From assembly GCA_937911845.1 (NCBI GenBank), contig CALDQF010000323.1:1-6772 (forward strand): a stretch of 6,772 nt of DNA, in the 5' to 3' direction. Source of the DNA: an uncultured Phycisphaera sp. (GTDB taxonomy: Bacteria > Planctomycetota > Phycisphaerae > Phycisphaerales > SM1A02). The notes beneath the pieces are model-generated. The model searched no databases. It saw only the letters and a program-made list of their open reading frames with translations, and was not told the origin of the DNA. The position numbers and the translations under genes were made by a program. Shown piece by piece: positions 1 to 4,513 of the stretch; position 1 is the first letter of the stretch, and every line of letters starts with the position of its first letter.

Positions 1-264
1 GGATTGGTTAAGCGTGCGAATGTTATCGACGAACCCACCACCTTCAGTCAGGCGGTTGCCCGTGGTAGTGATGCCAGGGATTTCTAAGCTTGAAGCTGAA
101 ATCGAGTTAGTCCGCACCGCTTGTTGCCAAGGTTCCCCAAATCCAATGCCGCCATCCTTACCGCTAAGGTTGCCGGAGGGGTACTCAAAAGGTTCATAGG
201 CCAAGACTTGACTGAAAGCGATGCTTGATGCGGCCAGCGAGAGGCCAAGGGCGATGCGATTCAT
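1..264 (-). CDS. Exported protein of unknown function, N-terminal part only
   Basis: This open frame starts at an ATG and stays open for 88 codons to the left edge of the window, so only the N-terminus is seen. The first 22 residues form a classic signal peptide: Met-Asn-Arg, a hydrophobic Leu/Ala-rich core, then Val-Leu-Ala before the likely cleavage site. The mature part begins YEPFEYPSGNLSG and continues with Gly-rich sequence containing KDGGIGFGEPW. From memory, this 'EPF-Y-G-L-G-GG-GF-W' opening recurs at the start of secreted or surface proteins of Planctomycetota and Verrucomicrobiota, but I cannot assign a function. The start is supported by a good Shine-Dalgarno sequence six bases upstream. 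The gene points the same way as the nitrilase gene, with about 178 bp between them, so it may have its own promoter. A C-terminal anchor or sorting signal would lie outside the window. Confidence 0.8.
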   Translation of the reverse strand, partial: MNRIALGLSLAASSIAFSQVLAYEPFEYPSGNLSGKDGGIGFGEPWQQAVRTNSISASSLEIPGITTTGNRLTEGGGFVDNIRTLNQS

Positions 265-270
265 GTGGTA

Positions 271-275
271 TCTCC
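271..275 (-). promoter_or_regulatory. Ribosome binding site of the left-edge exported protein
   Basis: On the minus strand GGAGA is followed by six bases (TACCAC) and then the ATG. This fixes the start of the partial left-edge gene, whose downstream end is outside the window. Confidence 0.7.
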
Positions 276-379
276 AAATGTCACAAGGAATGCAAAATAG
301 GAACGTTCGATTACGTACCTACATCATTGGCAACATCGGGCGTAGTGCAAGGGTTAGTGACGCTTTCTTGCCAGTTGAG

Positions 380-393
380 ACAAATTCATTTGT
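380..393. repeat. Short inverted repeat in the intergenic region
   Basis: ACAAAT and ATTTGT flank a two-base centre (TC), giving a perfect 6-bp dyad in the gap between the nitrilase stop and the left-edge gene. The size and symmetry fit a dimeric repressor site, and it lies about 115-130 bp upstream of the left-edge start codon. No T-run follows on either strand, so it is not a terminator. A 6-bp dyad can occur by chance. I found no convincing -35/-10 pair in this gap. Confidence 0.2.
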
Positions 394-442
394 GCCGGGT
401 GGCCCATTGCGACAAATCACAGCCTGGAGGCGTCGTTATCGG

Positions 443-1276
443 TCAACGGGGTTCGCCATGCGGCCATGCTTGACGCGTTGGGATGCTTTGCCACAGCTGG
501 GCATAGGTTGCCGATGGGATGGCGAGATAGCCCGGGTACGCCTGTCGCGCTTCAATCACTCGGGATTGATCCAACGTGATCACCGCCAACGGATCTTCAA
601 ACAGTTGCACTTCGCCGAATGGGTCAATGATGACTGAGGGTCCGCCCAACGGCACGCCAGCTTCAGGTTCCGGTCGGTTCACACTGGCGATCCAACATCC
701 CGTGGTGATCGCGTTGGCCCGCCAGATGGTGATCCAGGTGTCCAGGAAGGTTCGTTCGGTGGCCCTTGGGTTGAGGATCAAATCGCACTCTTGGGCGGCG
801 AGGATTTGGCACCCGGTGGGGCGTTGGTTGTCTGAGCAGATTTGCACGCCGATCCGCCAGCCGTGGTACTCCACACACTGAACGGCGTTGGTGCTGGGGT
901 CGTAGTGGGCGGCTTCTCGGAACCCCGGTTCATCGGGGATGTGCATTTTGCTGTACCGAAGTTGCTCCCGGCCGTGGTTGTCCCAGAAGACTGCGGTGTT
1001 GAGGCGGCCACCGTCCTCCGTATGCTCGATGGATCCACCCAACAAAGCGATTTCGGCGGCTTGGGCTGCTGCGGCTTGCCGGGACTCTCTCGGACCGCCT
1101 GCGGGTTCCGCGTCGAGCGGGGTGGCCTTGGAGGTGGCGGCCACCCAAGGCTGGGCGGGACATTCGGGAAGCAAGGCAAGGTCGGCGCCCCGGGAATGGG
1201 CCTGATGAAGAACTGTCGTCAGGTCGGGTGAGCCTTTGGGATAGGTCCCGGCAATGAGTGCGATGTTCAGTTTCAT
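443..1276 (-). CDS. Carbon-nitrogen hydrolase, nitrilase superfamily
   Basis: This 277-residue enzyme should be a cytosolic amidase or nitrilase hydrolysing a non-peptide C-N bond; there is no signal peptide. Numbered from the Met at 1276, the catalytic triad is Glu38 in LLPEC, Lys110 in YSKMHIPDEPGF and Cys147 in VQICSDN. A second conserved Glu is Glu121 in FREA. The KMHIPDxPGF block resembles N-carbamoylputrescine amidases, but the nucleophile elbow reads CSDNQRP where those enzymes usually have CWDQ, so the substrate is probably different. LILNPRATE and the GGPSVIIDPFGE strand near residues 210-222 are further family marks. Length is normal for the superfamily. A longer reading starting at 1300 adds eight residues, but MKLNIALI at 1276 matches where family members usually begin, and neither start has a strong Shine-Dalgarno sequence. 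The gene is divergent from the beta-helix gene and has no visible partner. The class is secure, the substrate is not. Confidence 0.9.
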   Translation of the reverse strand: MKLNIALIAGTYPKGSPDLTTVLHQAHSRGADLALLPECPAQPWVAATSKATPLDAEPAGGPRESRQAAAAQAAEIALLGGSIEHTEDGGRLNTAVFWDNHGREQLRYSKMHIPDEPGFREAAHYDPSTNAVQCVEYHGWRIGVQICSDNQRPTGCQILAAQECDLILNPRATERTFLDTWITIWRANAITTGCWIASVNRPEPEAGVPLGGPSVIIDPFGEVQLFEDPLAVITLDQSRVIEARQAYPGYLAIPSATYAQLWQSIPTRQAWPHGEPR

Positions 1277-1288
1277 TTGTTTGCTTTC

Positions 1289-1320
1289 GGTTAAGGACAT
1301 TCGGAGCGGTGAACTTAACC
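1289..1320. repeat. Inverted repeat just upstream of the nitrilase start
   Basis: GGTTAAG (1289-1295) and CTTAACC (1314-1320) are perfect 7-bp inverted arms separated by 18 bases. If translation begins at 1276 the pair lies in the leader of the nitrilase mRNA and could be an operator or an RNA stem. If it begins at 1300 one arm is inside the coding sequence. No regulator is known to me for this motif, so the regulatory role is inferred. Confidence 0.3.
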
Positions 1321-1376
1321 CATTGTGTTGACTCCGGAAGCAGAAGTTCCCTTGAGGTAATGCTGGTCCCAGGTGC

Positions 1377-1384
1377 TGTTAACA
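1377..1384. promoter_or_regulatory. Palindrome in the divergent intergenic region
   Basis: TGTTAACA is a perfect 8-bp palindrome about 100 bp from the nitrilase start and about 125 bp from the beta-helix gene start. It is a plausible operator core for two divergent promoters. Sigma-70-like hexamers near it on both strands are weak, so I do not place promoters. The rest of 1277-1508 shows nothing else I can name. Confidence 0.2.
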
Positions 1385-1495
1385 AATACATCAACAACTC
1401 TGAACAGAATCTTTACGAGGGACAGATATTTTGATCTTTGAATTATTGCGATGCGTTGGCGGACAACGCTCTCATTGCCCTCGGATTGTCTTGAT

Positions 1496-1500
1496 GGAGA
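1496..1500 (+). promoter_or_regulatory. Ribosome binding site that decides the start of the beta-helix gene
   Basis: GGAGA lies eight bases before the ATG at 1509. It argues for that start over the in-frame ATG at 1494 and the TTG at 1431, which would add 5 or 26 non-hydrophobic residues ahead of the signal peptide and lack a comparable site. Confidence 0.75.
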
Positions 1501-1508
1501 CACACCCC

Positions 1509-3131
1509 ATGCGAATCATCTCTTTTGTCGTAGCAGGAATTTCGGGTGCAGCCTTTGCCGGTAATTTTGACGTTACTGATGACATTGTGACATCCGAGAC
1601 TTGGACGGCTGACAACGTCTACAACTTGACCACGCAAATTTATGTCCGACCAGGTGCCACGCTCACTATTCAGGCTGGCACAAAAATTGTCTCGACCGCA
1701 ACGGCGAATGGTTCGGGTGCTCTTTGTGTTGCCAATGGCGGACAACTGTTTGTGAATGGTGATTCAAGAGCCCCTGTGGTCATGACATCCAATTTGGATG
1801 ACGGTACGTGGAGAGCTTCTTGCAATGAATGGGGGAACCTCACAATTTGTGGAGACGCTTACATCGGGTTTGACGGAGTCACCAACGCAGGTGGATTCCC
1901 TGGGAACACGCTGTCCCCCAGCGCGAGTAACGAGGCCAACATGGAGGGTCTGGTTGAAGAGGCGGGCAACCCGACACTCAACAACTACGGCGGCGGTGAC
2001 GACAATTATGACGCTGGAAGCATCTCATATCTTTCCATCAGATATGGCGGCCGCGTCGTTGGTTTGTCCAATGAACTGAATGGCCTGTCCTTGGGAGCTT
2101 TGGGGCGGGGCACTCAAATACACCACGTGGAAATCATGAACAACGTGGATGACGGCATTGAAATTTGGGGCGGGACCGTCGGTCTGAAATACATCACGAT
2201 TTGGAATATCGGTGACGATTCATTTGATGTTGACCAAGGATGGCGAGGCAAGGCGCAATTCGGTCTCATCGTGCAGGGCTATTCACGGGATGCCTCACAA
2301 GGATCCGGTCTTGGTGACAACATCTTTGAGTTTGATGGGGCGGAGAACTCAGACGCGCAGCCGCGCACTCGGGCCACAATTTACAACTTCACCACGGTAG
2401 CCAACACTGAATCGGGCGATGGCACCACAACTTGGCGGGACAATGCTTCTGTCCAATACAGAAATTGTATTTTCATTGGCAAGGGGGACAAACTGGTTCG
2501 TGCAGATGGTGAAGATGGAGATGGTTCTTCCGGATACGGCCACAACGGGACCCTGAGTCTTGAGGAGCGTTTTGAGACCAGTGCTCGGACGTCTGAAGGA
2601 TTGCCATATTTTGATCCTGTGAATGCGACCGGCGACGACGCCTTTATGGCATCTTTGTACCAGTCTCAATCGGACGGGATGCTGGCCGAGATCACGGATT
2701 GTGTTATTTCAGGTTTTGGAGCCATCGCCAACGATCCGTACTACGACTTGGTCCCCAATTCCATGAGAGGTACGAACTTTGAGACGCCAGCACTCCCGAT
2801 CAAGACACTCGTGCGCAGCCCAGTGATTACCGTTGGTGGCAAGCCCGTTGATCCTGTGGTTCTCATTGATCCTCGGCCAACTGATGCCGCATTTAATCAG
2901 GCATTGACTCCCGCACCAAGCGATGGATTTTTCGTTCCGGTGGCCTATCGGGGTGCGTTTTCTGCAGATGAAAATTGGTTGGCAGGATGGACCGCTGCGG
3001 ATGAGTACGGGTTTCTCGTCGGCAGCGGTGGTGGTTGTGGGTCATGTGCTGGTGATGCCAACGCAGATGGCGTGGTCGGTTTTCTGGATCTCACGACGAT
3101 CTTGGCCAACTGGGGCTGCACCAGCAATTGA
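1509..3131 (+). CDS. Secreted probable beta-helix protein with C-terminal dockerin-like domain
   Basis: The 540-residue product begins with a signal peptide (residues 1-17, cleavage after GAAFA). Residues 25 to about 440 alternate short beta strands with Gly/Asn/Asp turns, as in parallel beta-helices; 'VRPGATLTIQAGTKI' (46-60) is a typical coil opener. Conserved-looking blocks are the acidic NNVDDGIEIWGGT (211-223), GDDSFDVDQGWRGK (235-248), TTWRDN (307-312) and YRGAFSADENWLAGWT (480-495). A Gly/Cys linker (505-514) leads to one dockerin-type calcium loop, GDANADGVVGFLDL (515-528), ending in WGC plus three residues. From memory, very similar secreted proteins occur in Bacteroidota and marine Proteobacteria, sometimes near TonB receptors, and carry no experimental function. 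Some are labelled 'multidrug transporter', which cannot apply here because there are no membrane spans. The dockerin-like tail is probably a surface or sorting signal, not evidence of a cellulosome. Gene and export are secure; function is unknown. Confidence 0.88.
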   Translation: MRIISFVVAGISGAAFAGNFDVTDDIVTSETWTADNVYNLTTQIYVRPGATLTIQAGTKIVSTATANGSGALCVANGGQLFVNGDSRAPVVMTSNLDDGTWRASCNEWGNLTICGDAYIGFDGVTNAGGFPGNTLSPSASNEANMEGLVEEAGNPTLNNYGGGDDNYDAGSISYLSIRYGGRVVGLSNELNGLSLGALGRGTQIHHVEIMNNVDDGIEIWGGTVGLKYITIWNIGDDSFDVDQGWRGKAQFGLIVQGYSRDASQGSGLGDNIFEFDGAENSDAQPRTRATIYNFTTVANTESGDGTTTWRDNASVQYRNCIFIGKGDKLVRADGEDGDGSSGYGHNGTLSLEERFETSARTSEGLPYFDPVNATGDDAFMASLYQSQSDGMLAEITDCVISGFGAIANDPYYDLVPNSMRGTNFETPALPIKTLVRSPVITVGGKPVDPVVLIDPRPTDAAFNQALTPAPSDGFFVPVAYRGAFSADENWLAGWTAADEYGFLVGSGGGCGSCAGDANADGVVGFLDLTTILANWGCTSN

Positions 3132-3189
3132 TGGCTGCAGGGCCGACTGCCTAAGTCGATTCAGTAAAGCATCTTGTGCATTTATGCTG

Positions 3190-3220
3190 AAGGGGCTCCC
3201 TGTAGGGGCCCCTTTTCTTT
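3190..3220 (+). terminator. Intrinsic (rho-independent) terminator
   Basis: AAGGGGC (3190-3196) pairs with GCCCCTT (3208-3214). A G-U pair and two more C-G pairs extend this to a 10-bp stem closed by a five-base loop (CTGTA). TTTTCTTT follows at 3213-3220. It begins 58 bases after the stop of the beta-helix gene and should end that transcript, which suggests that the TPR-like and receptor genes downstream have their own promoter. Confidence 0.88.
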
Positions 3221-3244
3221 GCCTTCACCCCGGCTTCAGTCTTC

Positions 3245-3280
3245 ACCGTTGCTAACCAAACCTTAACGGTTCGCTTATGT
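3245..3280 (+). promoter_or_regulatory. Candidate control region of the TPR-receptor operon
   Basis: Two patterns overlap between the terminator and the TPR-like gene. ACCGTT (3245-3250) and AACGGT (3265-3270) are perfect inverted arms 14 bases apart. CTAAC (3252), TTAAC (3263) and TTATG (3275) recur at steps of 11 and 12 bases, about one helical turn, as direct-repeat activator sites such as Pho boxes do. The bases do not match the enterobacterial Pho consensus closely. No clear -35/-10 pair is present, so this is a candidate only. Confidence 0.3.
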
Positions 3281-3322
3281 CCCGCACATGCCCTCAAATA
3301 CCCCTTGGATATTCTTTTTGCC

Positions 3323-4510
3323 ATGATTTGTGACGTTGTTTTGGCAGCAATGATCTCCCTTTTTGGGCCGCATTCCGCCGACCCATGGCGGGTGGAACTG
3401 CTCGACTTCGCCGGTGCTTCCGCCGAAAAGTTGCCGCTGGATCCTCACATCAGAAACCGCTCTGTGGCCATGTTGGACGTGGTGGATGCCTTACTGGCTT
3501 TGGGAGCGCTCGACGAAGCCAAATCGCTTGGAGATCGCATTCCTGATTGGCGCCGCGCGGTGGCCCACGCTCGCTTTGCCGAAGCTGTCTTGAAGCGTGA
3601 TGGGAAGGATGCCATTTCGGTTGCCCGGCCGTCGCTTGAGATCGCGACCAACCTTGCAGCGCCCAACCGAGTTGATCAAGAGTGGCATCGCACTGACATC
3701 TTGATCGCTATGGCAAGGGCCTGGGTCGCCGTAGGCGAATACGACAAGGGCCAATCTCTGATCGAAGGAGAGCAACTTGAAGACTACCAAGTCGGCGTCG
3801 TGGGCTCAGAGATCAACGCCGCGCAAGACGCCACCGAAGCCGAGCTGAACCAGCAGGTGTCTGAGCATCGTGCCACCATGCAGTTGCAGTTGATGGATCG
3901 GAGTCAGACCGCCATGCGTTCTTTGTTGAACCTGTATGGCCGCTTCTATCAAGACGTTGCCCAGCGGGAGCAAATTGAATCCACCATCAAATCAGGATGG
4001 CGGGGGGTTCCGCTCGAAATTCAAATTCGAACGTTGATCGCTCTGGGACGACACGCCGTTGACAACCAAGACTCCGAGACAGCTTCTCGTCTGGCCGGTG
4101 AAGCGAACACCATGGTTCGCGATGCAAACTTCTCACCGCAGTGGTTTGTGCGTTTGATGTCACCGGTCGCAGCGTTGACCGATGCCTCTGGTCAAGAAGG
4201 GGCTGCACGCCAGATGCTTGACGAGTGTCGAGTGTTGTTTGATACTTCATTTCAGGAGATCAATCCCGTGTATCGCAACCGGACCATGGTTGCCTTGGCT
4301 GAAGGTTATTTCGCGATTGGAGACCCCGTAGAAGCCTGTGCTGCATATTTGGCAGGCTTTGAACACTCGGCTGCAAACCCCAATGGTCGCCCCCAAATGC
4401 AAGCGATTGTTCAAGTTGTTTGCTCCTATGCGATTCACTCTGAATCCGAAAACGAACAAGTGTCCGCGCGGCTTCGGGCGGTTGGGGAAGCGCTCTCGGC
4501 CCCCTGGTAA
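3323..4510 (+). CDS. Exported helical-repeat (TPR-like) protein
   Basis: The 395-residue product opens with a short hydrophobic stretch (residues 1-19, to PHSA) that reads as a signal peptide, so it probably acts in the periplasm or at an outer-membrane face. The rest is almost entirely amphipathic helix pairs with TPR-like spacing. Ala/Leu/Gly-rich helix starts include DALLALGALDEAKSL (55-69), ILIAMARAWVAVGEYDKG (126-143), RTLIALGRHAVDNQDSETAS (236-255) and MVALAEGYFAIGDPVEACAA (322-341). A polar, Gln/Glu-rich helical stretch spans about 160-222. I see no catalytic motif; TPR-like folds usually bind other proteins. I chose the ATG at 3323. A TTG at 3305 would add six residues and also leave a signal peptide, and neither has a good Shine-Dalgarno sequence. 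The stop is three bases before the receptor's ATG, so a role helping that receptor (assembly, ligand handling or regulation) is likely but inferred. I do not recognise a named family. Confidence 0.85.
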   Translation: MICDVVLAAMISLFGPHSADPWRVELLDFAGASAEKLPLDPHIRNRSVAMLDVVDALLALGALDEAKSLGDRIPDWRRAVAHARFAEAVLKRDGKDAISVARPSLEIATNLAAPNRVDQEWHRTDILIAMARAWVAVGEYDKGQSLIEGEQLEDYQVGVVGSEINAAQDATEAELNQQVSEHRATMQLQLMDRSQTAMRSLLNLYGRFYQDVAQREQIESTIKSGWRGVPLEIQIRTLIALGRHAVDNQDSETASRLAGEANTMVRDANFSPQWFVRLMSPVAALTDASGQEGAARQMLDECRVLFDTSFQEINPVYRNRTMVALAEGYFAIGDPVEACAAYLAGFEHSAANPNGRPQMQAIVQVVCSYAIHSESENEQVSARLRAVGEALSAPW

Positions 4511-4513
4511 ACC

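Noticed and set aside
301..317. GAACGTTC palindrome and nearby TACGTA
   Set aside because: Both are very short self-complementary words with no symmetry between them; expected by chance in a region of this size.
221..637. Plus-strand open frame of 138 codons across the nitrilase 3' end and the gap
   Set aside because: It lies largely antisense to the nitrilase, has no ribosome binding site and its product shows no domain, signal peptide or ordinary composition.
842..1231. Plus-strand open frame of 129 codons inside the nitrilase gene
   Set aside because: It is fully antisense to the well-supported nitrilase coding sequence; its Gly/Val-rich product reflects the opposite strand's codon use.
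778..1397. Two other minus-strand open frames overlapping the nitrilase
   Set aside because: They are frame-shifted shadows; their Pro/Arg/Ser-rich products lack any motif, whereas the nitrilase frame carries an intact triad.
1431..1508. Upstream TTG or ATG (1494) start for the beta-helix gene
   Set aside because: The extra residues precede the signal peptide and are not export-like; GGAGA eight bases before 1509 supports the ATG there.
3055..3119. Cellulosome component, from the dockerin-like motif
   Set aside because: There is a single loop rather than the canonical pair, and no glycoside hydrolase, cohesin or carbohydrate-binding domain in the window.
3114..3139. Direct repeat GGCTGCA flanking the stop of the beta-helix gene
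   Set aside because: It is only seven bases with no associated mobile-element sequence; most likely chance, not an attachment site or target duplication.
3168..3188. AGCAT/ATGCT inverted pair just before the terminator
   Set aside because: The 5-bp arms are short and separated by 11 bases, without a T-run; the adjacent 10-bp stem explains termination better.
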